Positions 23,962 to 36,295 of a DNA stretch of 64,000 nucleotides are shown piece after piece (position 1 is the stretch's first letter; every line of letters starts with the position of its first letter). Under the pieces are notes generated by a model. The model searched no databases and had not been told where the DNA came from. It worked only from the letters and a program-made list of their open reading frames with translations. The DNA comes from Dryococelus australis (Eukaryota > Arthropoda > Insecta > Phasmatodea > Phasmatidae): the NCBI GenBank assembly GCA_029891345.1, contig CM056999.1, positions 25,331,418-25,395,417 on the forward strand, in the 5' to 3' direction. Position numbers and translations under genes: made by a program.

Positions 23962-24084
23962 GTGAGTTCTCCCTGCCCAGTGATGGCTCCAGTTCCAACA
24001 CGTCGGCAGCCAACACCCCGGACTCCGGAGATGCCCTGGATGAGTCGACGGACTCAGGAGTGGCCAGCATGGGCTCCGCTTCAG
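23962..24084 (+). CDS. Exon, Ser/Asp-rich linker (exon d)
   Basis: A 123-bp exon, phase 1 at both ends. The acceptor is TTCCTTCAG and the donor is TCAG followed by GTGTGG, a non-optimal GT. It encodes EFSLPSDGSSSNTSAANTPD, then SGDALDESTDSGVASMGSAS. Ser, Thr and Asp dominate, which suggests a disordered and phosphorylatable region. It lies 690 bp after exon c and 23.5 kb before the next confident exon. Confidence 0.85.
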
Positions 24085-25404
24085 GTGTGGTAATTGTCCT
24101 TGTTCTCACTTAAAATAAGACCTCTTTTCCTAGTTTACTAAAACTTATTATTAGAGGAAAGATTAATTTTGAATAGCAATTAAACAAAAATAACACACAA
24201 ATACACGTTATTACACTGCATGATGTGGAAATTTTAATTAAGACACAATTGAAACTAAATTATAAATATTTTTTATAAGTAAAATTTTTTTTCTACTTCT
24301 AACAAATTCCATGTAGATTTATATTTTGTAATACATATCTCATTTCAGATACATTTAAATCTCATTATAATGTACACTAATGAAGCCTCAACTTTTATTA
24401 TACAGTGGATTCTTGATAACTCGTTTTTCAGTGGCCAACAAGAAAAAACTTAGCATGCAAGAAAACAATGAATGCTGACTTGGATTTTAGTCCTTAGAAA
24501 TATTGTATATAACTTCAAAATGCATGTTTTTGTTAAACTAAGAGCCTAAATATATCATTAAAAGCAACTTATTCAAGTCAATTTATGATTAAATATTCAC
24601 TTTAAATTAACAACTTCCAATTTTTTACAAACAAAATTTAATTTTTTTTAATATATACTAATATTTTCGTCTAGTGTTCCTTTGTCAGCTAAGCCATGCT
24701 CAGTCCCTCAGTAAAAATTGCCACAACTCATTTATTATGCTACAATTTTGGCCATTCAATTCTTGCTGAGTCTTTTTCAAACCTTTGTAATTTTAACCAA
24801 ACCTGCAGCAGATAGTTTCAGATAATAATAATGCCCGTCAAAGCTATACTGTGACAGCTATAACCTTATTTCAAATTGTGTTTACAATATGTAACAAGAT
24901 CATATATTGTTGAAAACAGTGTTACAGATTTTGTGATTCGTACTCGTGTTGCCAACCCATCAGTGCAATAAACATGTAAGAAGAAAAATACGAGATGCTT
25001 TCTCATTGTGGCCTACCTATGAATGCAGTAAAGATGTAAGAAGAAGAATAAAAGTACATTACAGACTCGAATTTACGAGTACTGGGTTTAACGAGGCAGC
25101 GATTTTGTGAGGCTGTTCTCAGGAACCATCAAAAAAATTAATCAAAATTATTGAAAAAATACAAAAATCTCAGGAAATATGCATTAAATCACAACAAAAA
25201 GTATTTAATGTACGTACATGAGTCCACAGCGATAAAATACATGGGTAGTAGTGTTGCTACTCGTAATTCGCATGCCATGAGATAAAAAACAGAAAAAAAA
25301 ACTATCTAGAATGAGTTAAAAACTGCGGAAGTTGTGATTTGAATTGAGCGTGCCACTTGGTGCCTGAAAGGAAAGCTGCCCACATAACATGTAAAGGAAC
25401 AAAG
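24085..25404. other. Intron, nothing assigned
   Basis: AT-rich. CAGTGGATTCTTGATAACTCG at 24404 resembles a pogo/Tigger-type terminal sequence, but no matching opposite end was found. Confidence 0.4.
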
Positions 25405-25412
25405 GTAGTGAC

Positions 25413-25976
25413 TAAGGATGACAAACTCAATTCTACGATTCCTCGATGCCTGCGATTCTTGAAGAATCATATAATCGAGAATCGGAAGACGAAGAATCAA
25501 AGCATTAAAACCTGATTCCTACAAATACATAACCTATCACTAGAGGCAGGATTTTGTAAATCACGATAAAACTAAATAACATCAAAATACAATGGAAAGA
25601 AATAAACTTCTCCTATATTGCATCACGAATTTACTTCAGCGCTGTGAAATCTAGACACGCGCGAGTCTCTGAAATATTGAGAAATTCTAGAAATTAAAAA
25701 ATTCTCAATTTGGTCTCGAGACTTTTAAATCTCGGAAATCATAGTTCTAAATGCAACAACACATGTAAATACATTATTTTTTCTATGTTAGTAAAAGGCC
25801 TACTACTAGTGTAGGCATAGTTTAAATTATTAAATTTTACACTCTCCTATACGTTAATTAGTTCTGTAAAGTAAGTGTCTGTAAATAAAGGAATTGCGAG
25901 TTTTGAAATTGAGAATCGAGAGTGGTATCGGCATCGAGATCAAGAATTGAGGAAAAGTGGAATCATTACATCCCTA
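25413..25976. mobile_element. hAT-type MITE
   Basis: The ends are TAAGGATG... and ...CATCCCTA. Inside each end, CGATTCC / GGAATC and CTCGAT / ATCGAG are in inverted orientation. It is flanked by 8-bp sequences GTAGTGAC (25405-25412) and GTAGTTAC (25977-25984), matching at seven of eight positions, the size expected for hAT target duplications. No transposase is present in the 564 bp. Confidence 0.75.
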
Positions 25977-25984
25977 GTAGTTAC

Positions 25985-26910
25985 TGTTATGCCTTGCCCC
26001 CCCCCCCCCCAAGCTAGTCTACCCCTTTTCCAGTGCTTGCTCAAATATGCAGCGTCTGCGCCTAGCCTAGTTATCTCGCCTGGCCATTGCTCGCATAGCA
26101 ACAATTCCGGTCAGTAACGTGGTGAGTGACGTTTCCGCGGGGGGTGAAAGGGAGGGGAAAGATGTGCCCAGGAATTTGAGGGGGAGAAAGGCATGAGCAA
26201 GCACTATGTTTGCCGGTCTCTGCATGCCCTAGTATCAGGCATAATGGAAAAGAGAAGGCGACCAATGAGCGACACCTGCTCTACTGCTTAGCTGGCTACA
26301 ATCACCGTAATATATTTTCTTGCATGAGCGTGATACAGTAGTATAGGAAGGAGATTATATAGTGGATGGAGAAAAAAAGTACAGTTACAGTTTTCAATTG
26401 AAGTCAAAAGTAATTAACTATACGAGATAAGATGGAAAACGAGTCGTCACAAGAAAATATGTCTATCCTGAAAGTGTCATATGTTGATGTACTAAGAAGG
26501 AGAAACTAGACAAGGTACCATAAAGTAAACATGCCCTTCCTCAGGCCCTGTTTTAATTCTTTTGAGTTTAGTTTTTCATAATTTTTATTTTGCATTTTGT
26601 AAGGCTTATTCGGAACACCAATACATTGAACTTTCTACCATGCCATGCTGCTATTATGTATTTTGGTGTTATTAAGTTTCCAAAATTAAAAGTCCACAAA
26701 GTCTTAAAATAAATAAATTATTCCTGCAAGTTGTTAGAAGGTCGTTAAAAATTTTAAATGAACAAAATTAAACCAGTGTCATGTGAAATTGTTACTTAAC
26801 AATAGGAATGGGGTGAATCCAGTTTTTCCTCGCATCCTAATTTACCCTCGAATCCATGTCTGAAATTGCTAAATCCTAAACCCATATCTCTGATTCTATG
26901 ATTTGCTATG
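25985..26910. other. Intron, nothing assigned
   Basis: A C-run at 25998-26010 and a GC-rich block to about 26280, then AT-rich DNA. No coding or transposon signal recognised. Confidence 0.4.
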
Positions 26911-28712
26911 TGATGCATGTGCGCTCATCCTTACTTTCTGTGGGGAAAGAGGTTACTATGCTGACCACCCTCTCGGGTTCTGCGAACGAGAGGGGGGTCA
27001 AACCCCAGAGTGACACGGATTGAGATGGACTCCCACCCAAGGAGTTTAACCTTCCTCCTCACGACTAGGGCTGCCAAAAGGTGGGACACCAGCGGTCCCA
27101 GGGTGTATGACTGGTAACAGGTGGTTATTAATCGATGGTGATGGTGTGGATGATCTGGCCAGAGTTGTCAGGGCTATCGGCAGACACCTCGTCGGTCAGC
27201 ATGCTCAGATATAGTTGGCTGGGGAGTGGTTTCCATGTGGTTTAGGAACGACCTTCAGTGGGAGTTGAACCCGTATGGTTTCCCTCAATGCCAACTTTAT
27301 GGTACAGAAGTTCGACAGATCCTCCTTAGCGGATTTTGAACCCGTATGAATTTGCCTTAGGCTAACTTTATTATGCACAAGTTCGGTGGGTTCACATTAA
27401 TTGGGTGATCTTGGGGTTAGTTGTGCTTACCACTGGTGGAGAAGTTCCTGGCGGGATGGGACACGTTCCCTCCGGATCGTACTCCGGCCAGTAAACACCT
27501 AACAAGTGGTCCAACGGGGATTCTAGTGTGGGCGGTAAGATAGACTTGTAGGATAGTGGTACACACTCTAGTTCATCAAGCGGCGGCTCTACTTTACTAG
27601 AGGTCACTATGGTTACCTCTGAAGTTAACGCTAGATTTACAGTAGGCGAGACAAGGTTTTAAATTCACGTAATATTTATTGCAGCGAAATGGAAACAGGG
27701 ACGTCCCAGCTGACTGATACACAACTAAGTTAGCTAACAAAATATTAATTGTAAATTGCAATATGCTCTAAGACTAGGTGAAGGTGAGCCTAGATAAATA
27801 ATTAATAAAAAAATACTAAATATGCAATTCACGCAGTTCACATTGTGTGCTAATTAACGGGGTTATCCAGGTAAGGCATTAATATTACGACGACCTGCTG
27901 CTGCAGGAGTCAAATGAAGTTGACTGCGGTAAATGGTAGCACGGTACAGGATGTCGGATTACCTCTGGAGAGAGAGAGAGAGAGCTGATACCTTGTGGTC
28001 AGCTGGTGGTGGATGAGCCTTCACAAGCTGGTCGAATGGAGTGGTGCTATCTTCACAAGCTGCTGGCCTGGAGAGAGTGCTGCCTTCACAAGCAGCAGTC
28101 AGGAGTTCAAAGCCGTGTTGCAGGCTGAGGAGAGGAGAGAAATCATCTTGCAGACCAGGAAGAGCTTGCTGACCTACAAGGCCGGCGACCCGGCGTCTCT
28201 GCTGGAGCTTTGTTCTGGACTTCCTTATATGCAGAAAAATCCCTTCATCAGCAATCCTTTGGGGTGTGGGGGGTAGCATAGCCTTCCAACACAGGGGTAG
28301 GTTATCAGGGTTTGCAGGAGCACCGTTTATTTCATATATCCCCGCTTGGAGGCAACGACAAATTAAAACACCTCTCTCTGAGGCTGGCTGGATGTGACGT
28401 AACAAGGTCATAGGGATGCTGCCGTCTCTTGGGTTTGCTGGAACTTCTTCCACGGCTAACTGTGGGATAGTGGATCGTCAAAAATATTTAAATTTATTCA
28501 TGGGGGTGGCGCTTGCATGCGAGATATCGGGCCGGCTGTAGATTTCATAATTATCCGCGTAAATTACTTTTACATAGTTGGCTGTCCAGCACGTGAAGTC
28601 AGTCTCCTTGCTCAATACATGATATTACATTTGCCACTGTTAATGACTTGACCCGAGTTTTGGTCACCCGCAGATAGGGCGAAGTCACTGTACATCATGT
28701 TGGCATGCATCA
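26911..28712 (-). mobile_element. Long LTR of the gypsy family (copy A)
   Basis: Bounded by TGATGCATG at the low end and GGCATGCATCA at the high end, which are inverted TG...CA termini. From the low end it holds a tRNA-like block with B-box (GGGGTCAAACCCCAGAGTG, about 26995), a conserved minus-strand coding stretch (about 27660-27150), and a GTAGCATAGCCTTCCAAC block (about 28270). A minus-strand ATATAAGG TATA-like sequence lies near 28229. About 1.8 kb. The flanking 5-bp sequences do not match, so whether it is solo or the 3' LTR of the elements at 31-37 kb is open. Confidence 0.7.
27150..27660 (-). pseudogene. LTR-internal ORF remnant (copy A)
   Basis: The minus strand, in two frames, reads ILPPTLESPLDHLLGVYWPE (27540-27480), then EDLSNFCTIKLALRETIRVQ and LPLKVVPKPHGNHSPANYI (27330-27210) with stops beyond. 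The same order and wording occur in the copies at 37.2-37.8, 43.8-44.3 and 59.8-60.3 kb. Function unknown. Confidence 0.6.
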
Positions 28713-31700
28713 ATTGGCCACACTCTGAAGTGACGAAGACCCATCTTGCTTGACTAATCCACCATTACTTCAGGCATGGGAGGTGGTTGCCTCGATCATA
28801 GACTTCTGTTGTAGTTCTATGCTAGCACCTCTTCTGTGTGCACGCTGCCTTGGTTAATTCAGTGCGCCCTTATCTGGGTCGCTCGGCATCTGGTTTATGT
28901 CAGTGGCTGTCTTTTTCTTTTCTCCCCTTCGCCTCTCTCCCTCTCTCTTGGTTGTGTAGCGAGCGGGGTGTCGGCCTGGTGTTTGATGCCATTTGCTTCT
29001 CGCCGCATTTGTAGCCTTTCCCGTAGCGTTTCTTTGCTCGTGTTTGCAGGAACAAGTCGTTTGAAGTTGAACCTAGACCTTCCTAGTTCGAGGACAGATC
29101 GCATACCATGTGAGAATAAAAATTCTTTTAAACAGCAGGGTTGTACAAATGTAGCTTGCACAAAATATTTTAAGGTTATTACGCTTTTACTTCTGTTCTC
29201 AAGAAATAAAAGTTGAAGCTAATGGATTCAAAAGTTGTTTAATCCCACTCGCAGAGAATTTATGGTGGGGAAAGGTTTACTATGGCCCCTGCGGGACAAA
29301 GTTAACTGGTCTGTTATTCCAGCCAGCGCTGCCGCACAGTAACCAATTTACATGTAGAAAAGGTTGCAAGCTTTAAAAAAAATATAATAATAATTCTTAA
29401 ACCCTATAGTATCGCAGGGTGCTTTCCTACAAGAAAGAGAGGATAAATTGACACTCTTAGGCTACGTTACACATATTCATCATTATACTTCTCAGAGTAA
29501 ACATAAGTTACTACTTCTTATAAACTAGGTTTACACATTTCAATAAATTAGCTTAATATTGGTTAACATAAGTTCAAATCATCTTATGTTCTAGGTTACA
29601 TAATTGCCCTTGTATAGCGGGCTATGATTAGTGATTACATGAGTTGCTTAATTTCTACTTCTCACTAGCTCGGGTGTAAGCACGTATCGTGATCTGCGCT
29701 TTGGCAGGGATCACGTAACAAATGTAGTCGTGTGCCTCCGTACATGATTACATAAAAAAATTTTGCTCATGGTGCATGAGCTCGACGTGGGGTTACGTAA
29801 TGCTTTTGGCACTGGTCTCAATTACTAACCTGGGGATTTCACTAGCATTAAAATCTTTCCTCGTGCCTACATAGCTGATACTTCTCAAGCAAAACAATCA
29901 ATTAAGCTAACACAAAACACTTATTTTTGTAAACCTAGATTACGTTACACACTTGGGTAGAGGTTTTCTATTTTCCTCGATTAACGAGGCCTAGCTTACA
30001 AGACAACAAAATTCTCACTTTTTCCTTTTTGAGGTTATATGCAGGAGTACAATACAATTTCTTACTTTCTAATTCTTAACTCTAACAGGTACATGGTGTC
30101 AGTTTACTCTCTCTACTAAACACTTTGCGGTATGCGTAACTGCATGTTTGGCAGCCGTACTGGCTGGGGGTCGAGAATGATTTCTCGAGACTAGAGCACG
30201 GGGTATCTGACTCATGCAGAGTAGATAAATTTACGTGGGCTGTACTGACAGCGGTACATATTACACATGTCGAGAATAGATCTCTCTCGAGTGTACATAC
30301 GTATCACAACACAAAATCTAACCTAAACAGGGTTTACACTACTGTTACACTCTCAAATCACGCTTACTTCTAGAGATTATAGGAGGTTTTCCTTCTATGT
30401 GACTACTTTCGTGATTACATATGATCAGTGTCAATGCTAAGTTCCACCTATAGAACATCTCACAGGATTGTGTTTCTCTTACGTGGGAGTTTGACCCTAG
30501 TGAAAAAATATATTTTTATCATAACATTTGTTGACGTAACAAGAAAATACAAAAGGGGGTTTTACGAGGTACGCAATCTCTACACAATATACACTCTAAT
30601 TCTGCAGGGTTAGCGACTTTGCGCTACTGGCATTTCAAATACTTTGAAAAATAAAAAAAAATATGAAGGTTGGGAATTTCCTGGGTGGCGGTTACAGCGT
30701 CCTCACAGCGAGGTTTCGCCTCATGCTCTTTCACAAATTACAGGGAATTTATTAAACAATTGCACCCAGTCACACTGTGAGTAACGGAGAGGGTTGCGTC
30801 GTGGTTATGTACACGGGTCTGCTGATAGGCTTCGATTAGGCGTTCACACTTCCTAACAGTGCTTACAGGATTCAGTGGTGTTACGTAAATTGTGTTGCAC
30901 TACATTTCAAAATAGCAAGACCAAAATTTTCTATTCACTTCAAATGTTTACGTTACATGAGCCCTTTTTTGGGGATTTGCAAACATCAACTTTTTAGTCT
31001 GCTTAAGGGTTTTGACTGCGTTATTTTTCCTCTGGCAAACAAAACTTTCTGTGTAGCAAACTAGGGTGCAAATTCTTTTTGATAAAAGTAAATTTTGTTA
31101 TTTTCTTACATTACTTTACTGGTGCCCATTGATAAGAAGTTGACTACGTTAATTAGGACACTCTTTTTGTATGGGACCTCGGTTCGTATCTATGCGATTT
31201 ATGCTTTTTGAATTTTCAACCTCAAAAGCAAAATAGTTACAACATTACAGGATATGCAATAATATGTAATCTTGGGTGATGGTGCAGGTACTTCTCGTCG
31301 CACTGCCTAATCCTAACTGGCTAGGATTTTATATGTGGTGCGCATTGACACCTAGCCTTCCCTACTAAATTATCTACGAGTTCTTGCACTCTCGTGTGTA
31401 TCGGGTTCAGGCATTTCTATCATCTATTACTCCCTTCTAGGTTATATACTGGGGGTTACTGTGAGGGAGGTGTGATAGTCTAATTCTGGCATCAGTCATG
31501 TACTCACTCTAACGTAGATTCTGGTGGAGGGCACTGGCGTTTGGTTGCTCTGCGCTTGAGTGGGCGCCCTCGTTTGCATGGCACTGCGGCAGAGGCAGCA
31601 GGCCAGCGGAATGCAGTAGGCGCCCTCTATGGCGCCTCTCTGTAGCGTCCAGGGACGTGACATGTGCGCCTGGTGCACAGTGGGGCCACTCGTGACGTTG

Positions 31701-31756
31701 ACCCGATGGTTGCAGACTACATGGGGCTAGCGTCCTGGGTGCTGGCGACATCTACT
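28713..31756. other. Unassigned region between LTR A and gypsy 3' sequences
   Basis: About 3 kb without a recognised domain. A plus-strand polypyrimidine run at 28908-28951 is polypurine on the minus strand and could be a polypurine tract remnant. A frame at 29161-28895 (minus) is rich in Arg and Glu. Much of 29.2-31.5 kb is AT-rich, with repeated TACGTTACAC- and GATTACAT-like words. Confidence 0.4.
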
Positions 31757-32660
31757 TCAATGGTAGCTGCTGGGCACATCTGCTTCAGTTTGAGCCCTCG
31801 TGGCAGTGGTCTTTTGTAGTTTCGCTGTAATGGCACAGATGTTTGGAGAACGGTACTGACTTTCACTGTCCGCTCCCAGCGGTGGAGGGATATCACGGAT
31901 TGCCGTAGTGCACACGGGCGACCGGTAACGCGTGTTTACTGTTTTAGTAGCCCACGCATCACGACTTTCGTCCTCTCCAGCCTTTTCCAAAGAGCTGCTG
32001 GTGCTGGTTGCCAAGTAGACAGACTGTTTCACTGTTGTTATCGAGAGCAGCAGCAGCCTTTCTTCCTTGACTCGTCCACTTTCGCCTTTCTTCTCTGGGA
32101 AGGGGTAGGAAGGGTAGAGTAGCAGCACGTGCGTCTTTATGTCCCTATTCTGGAGGGGCTCAACTGTTTCAGGGAGAGGCACTGCCAGGAACGATCCTGG
32201 TGGGAGTGGGTATGCTGCCACGTCCAGTTCATCGTCCAGGATGGGCGCTTCTTCAGCCGCAGAGAAGAAGGCCGGGGAGACTCGCACATCATGTGCGGTC
32301 GTGGTCTCGGATGTTCCCTGGCGATCAACAGCCATGTTAGAGGCAAGAAGGGGAACAAGCGGGGTTTGTGGTCTAATCGCTGTGCTCTCGGGGGTGGTAA
32401 AAGGGGGGTGTCCCTTCACTAACTTAACTTTTAACAGGTCAGCTCTCGAGTGTTAAGCAATCCGCTGGATCACGCCACGATGGCTTCGGTTGGACACGAG
32501 ATGGTGCCATGCGGGGCTCGAACTGTGAGCTACTACTGGAACAATATGAGTACGGGGTTCTAGCTGGGAAAAATTTCAGATGGAAATGTTCCCCGGGGTA
32601 TGAGTGGTAGCATGAGGGAGCCTGCAAGGGCGATCTACTGTTGTGAGGTAGAGGGGGACA
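31757..32660 (-). pseudogene. Gypsy post-integrase 3' coding region (copy 1)
   Basis: A 220-codon minus-strand frame (32419-31757) continues with homologous sequence to about 32660. It contains RVSPAFFSAAEEAPILDDEL, then PSYPFPEKKGESGRVKEER. The same segment, diverged, occurs at 33770-34500 (ASVSPAFLFAAKEVP, then YPSFSFAGTNGISGRAKGE). It lies downstream of integrase in element order. The role is unknown; an accessory or env-like product would be a guess. Confidence 0.5.
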
Positions 32661-32679
32661 CTTCACCCTCCTTGGGGGT

Positions 32680-33769
32680 GTCCGGGGTTTGGTTCTCGCA
32701 GGGGCTCTGCCCCTGACTGGCGCTAGTTTTGGCCATAATATGGCCGTAGTTGTTTGTAGGGGACCTTACGGATGTGCCTTTTCTGGTCACCCATCCAGTA
32801 GACATTTCCTCATTGTCTTTCTACCATGGTGGAACTGTCCACTTAGGGGCCAGTCTTGCAACGAACTTATCTGTGGCCTTACTTAGGGGGTGGTTCCTAA
32901 CTAACCCCTGGGTCCCTGGAGGATAGATGTTTTCTTGATGTTTCACGGGGGGGGGGGGGGTTGCTTTCTTGAGATGTACTGGTTTTGATACTCATTCGCT
33001 TGTCTTTCCAGAGTTCGGGTGGCTTTAGCCATGCTGCGTGGGTCAGCCGTGACTAATTGGAGGGTCTTCCCACTGCCAATCTCCCAGGCGTCAAAGGTTA
33101 TGCCCCAAGAGAAGGCAACTGGGTGTCACGCAGGTAGCCTCGTTTTCCCTACAGCGAACGCAAATAAAGTTCCAGGGACTTTTTTGTCCCACCCTGTCTG
33201 GTTGTCGCCCACGCTCATGCGTAGGCACTTTTTTAATTCTCGGTTACGTCTTTCCGTGGGATTTGACCGGGGGTGGTAAAGCGGGGTTATCCAGACCTCA
33301 GTCCGCCAGGTCTTGCAGGCTTCCCGCTAAAGCCGGCTAGTGAAAGGGGTCTCGTCGGTCAGTATTGCCCAGGGGTATCCGTATCGGGGAAACACTTTAG
33401 TAGATAGTTTTTCTACAATCTGTTTGGTGCCCTGGTTAGGGATGGGAAAAGCTTCTACCCATCGTGAAAATAGGTCGGTCAAAGCGAGCAAATTCTGGTT
33501 CCCCTTATTGCTGTGTGAATAAGAGCACATTATGTTGGTAGTGACATGTTCCCAGGCTCTCGTCGGGCACCGAGCTATACGAGGGCTCCTGACTATGGGA
33601 AAACCTCTTGTTTCTGCAGCAGATCTCACACTGCATGACGTACCTTTGAAGATGTCGGTACATACTGTCCTAGCCTCCTGGGGGAGGCTAGAGAGAATTT
33701 GGGGGGCCGTTCTGGATTCATACTACTTCACCACAACGATGGTATCGGTGGGAATTCGCCTTGACTAGA
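32680..33769 (-). pseudogene. Gypsy integrase remnant
   Basis: Minus strand with frameshifts. At about 33650 is CEICCRNK, the CC half of the HHCC zinc domain. The catalytic core at 33560-33330 reads LALTDLFSRWVEAFPIPNQG, then KVFPRYGYPWAILTDETPF. After a break comes TPLYHPRSNPTERRNRELKK (about 33240), with the catalytic E in the PTERRNRELK context. Then come KKCLRMSVGDNQ-type and HPVAFSWG blocks, and a GDQKRHI-like C-terminal segment near 32780. This matches Ty3/gypsy integrase along its length. Confidence 0.88.
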
Positions 33770-34500
33770 TCAGCTTGGGGGTCCATCTGTTGCTCCTCCC
33801 TTATCCGGTCCTGGGTAAGGTTGGTTTGTCAGAGGTGGAGCCGTATGTCCCCATTTCGATAGGAAAGGCAGGAGGGGTGACTGGCAACATGCTCTCACTA
33901 CTTTCGCGGTTGTCGCATCTTCACTGTCTCTCTCTCTCTTATGGGGCAATACAGCACCACTCTCTCGCTCTGCAGCCAGTACCGATGATCTGAAGGGGCT
34001 GATCACCAAGTTGACCAGCGGGTCCATAGATAGTGATGAGGACCGGGTTGACTGTTCACCTTTAGCTCGTCCACTTATTCCATTCGTGCCGGCAAAGGAG
34101 AAGGAAGGATAGGATAGCAGGGATTGCGTCCTATAGTCCCTAACCTGAATATGCTCCACCGACTCGGGGGGGAGGTGTGCCCAGTACCGATTCTGGTGGG
34201 AGTTGAAATGCTGCAGCGTCCAGGTCATCCTCCGGCGAGGAACTTCCTTAGCCGCAAAAAGGAAGGCCGGAGAGACACTCGCAACGCATGTGGTCATGGT
34301 CTTTGGTAAGTTCTGGTTTCAACCTCCAGAGGACAAGAAGGGGGACGAAAGGGCTATGTGGCCTAACCTCAGGGCTCATAATAGAAGTGGATGGGGGAAT
34401 ATCCCTGTGTGTTGTCATCCTATAGGTTCGGTTCTCAAATCCGAGATGGTCAACGCAATTGCGCCATGGGGGTACGGGTTGGACACGTGGTGATGTCCGC
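33770..34500 (-). pseudogene. Gypsy post-integrase 3' coding region (copy 2)
   Basis: Homologous to 31757-32660 (see there). Noncoding flanks match as well: GGTTGGACACG..ATGGTG at 32490 and GGTTGGACACGTGGTGATG at 34477. It directly abuts integrase sequence at 33769, so two partial elements are joined here. The matching LTR was not found at the junction. Confidence 0.5.
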
Positions 34501-34799
34501 CAAAATTTTACTGGGGACTATCTCTCGCGTTGCATGAACAATGGGGTCTTGTGGGGTGCTCCACCCCTGGTGGAGAATTTATTACCTTCTCCTGGTAGTC
34601 TTATTTATTCTAGAGGACTGACATCATCAGGTGTTCTGGGAGCGAGGTGTTTGTATTCCCGCTTTGTCTGGCTCTAAGGCATCTGATTCATCAGGCCTGT
34701 GTGGACGTTAAAATCCTCGCTAGGTGGGGATTTGGTGTTGGTTCGGTCCAGATTCATAACAGCCGGACTCGGGCATGGGGTGGGGTAATCTGAACTAAC

Positions 34800-36260
34800 T
34801 CACCTTCTCAATCAACTACCATGTTCGTTTGACCACGTAGGGTGGTTTGGAATTGCCCACAGTCAAGTACGCATTTGTGTTCCCACAGCCAGGGCCATCC
34901 TAATATAATTTTTTCTCCCAGGTAGGGGGCCACTAAGAAGGGGCTCTAAGTTTGCGGTCGTGTACCCGTAGGTCAAGGGTAATTTCCCCAGACATGCGTA
35001 GGTGGGCTTTGTTATGGGCCATTCTGCCTGTTTGGATTTTAGGGGTCACTCTGGCCTTTTAGCGCCATGTGAGTAACGCCTTATTAATAAAATTACAGCC
35101 TGAGACTATATCTAAGACGGCAGTGACCATAGTATTCTCTAATTGTATTTTCAAATGGGGCTTGTCTGAGGAGGCATGTGCCATGCTTAAAATGTGTGGA
35201 CAGGCCGCGGCTTCATTTGGCTGGGCCGGCATGTGAGAAGGGCAGTGATGCGATAATGTGTTTGGCGCCCGGGTGTCTGGTTTCCCTTTTTCCCTCTCCT
35301 GCCGGGTCGGGCAAGCTCCACAGAAGTGCCAGCCTTGACAGCCCTGGCACGAGGAGGAAGTGATGAGGGGAGGTGGAAGTGGGGCACAGCCTTCAGGAGC
35401 CTGGCTTAGGGGAGGGATTCTCCTTTCTGCAGTTTGTCGGACCTCGCATTCCCTGCGGTGACGCTCAGACCATGGTACTGACGATCCAGGTTTCCTCATT
35501 TCACGTGGGCTGGGATGCACGTAAATGGGATGTAGAATTAGAAGCCTCCCATTGTAGTTTCCCCCCGCATTGTGGTTCCTACAAAAGGAGCCACTTGTCT
35601 CCAGTAGTTGCCGCCTTTTGCAGTCTATGTTATATTGCCATCCGGAGCAGTACAAGCAGCGAGGCATGGGGCGGAAGGGTTGTCTCTCGCCCTGCAGGTG
35701 GTCTGAGGAAGGGGATCGAGCCATTAACACTGGTGCCTCCCGAGGAGAGAATGTTCATTCTTTTCCACCTCTCGCGCTATTTCAACAAGTTCCTGCACCG
35801 TGTGCAGCAGAGAGGTAATGAATAAATTCCTCAAGGTGTGTAAAAGAGTGAATATAATGCAGCGTACTTGTTGTACCTTTTTTTGCTTGAGATAAATACG
35901 TCTATGCAGTCATTCTTTACGTCGTACGAACAGTTCGACTTCTTCCCCGTGATTTTGCACATGGGAATGTATATCTGTAATCAAATTATTCAAAATTTCG
36001 TAGCCTGCGAAGTGGGATGTTAGTTGTGCCTTAAACTAATGCCAGCTCTGTACAAACGTACCATATTTGTCCCACCACTGTCTGGCATGACTACGAGTTT
36101 GCGGTGTTCTTTAGTCACCCATTGTTTGTTGGGGACACGGTGTTCCTTCAGTTCATCTTCACATTCCGCAAGAAATTTCTCAGTGTTAGCGTATGCCTTT
36201 CCGTTAAATTCGGGGAGGGAAAGTATGCAGGATAGCCTGGGAATCTGTGAGCTTAACGTG
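34800..36260 (-). pseudogene. Gypsy gag and protease remnant
   Basis: Minus strand, several frames. The gag starts around 36250 with LPEFNGKAYANTEKFLAECE and DELKEHRVPNKQW. At 35870-35760 comes TLLHTLRNLFITSLLHTVQE, homologous to the gag at 39.5-40.0 kb. A CX2C-type knuckle with CLYCSGWQYNIDCKRR lies near 35650, and a long Pro- and Cys-rich tail follows. The protease follows at about 35130 (TAVLDIVSGCNF, where the usual D-T/S-G is altered) and ends with FLVAPYLGEK and IILGWPWLWEH near 34900. Reverse transcriptase does not follow: after 34800 the sequence goes to the 3' region. Confidence 0.8.
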
Positions 36261-36295
36261 TGAGTGGAGTTAGGTGGTCTATAATTTTGCCTCCT

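Noticed and set aside
24404-25130. Pogo/Tigger element suggested by CAGTGGATTCTTGATAACTCG
   Set aside because: No inverted partner end, TA duplication or transposase could be found.
29050-29139. A 90-bp open segment with acceptor TTTGCAG and phase 1 at both ends, resembling the host exons
   Set aside because: The donor (AGG-GTTGTA) is weak, and the surrounding sequence looks like gypsy 3' or LTR DNA with no sign of coding conservation.
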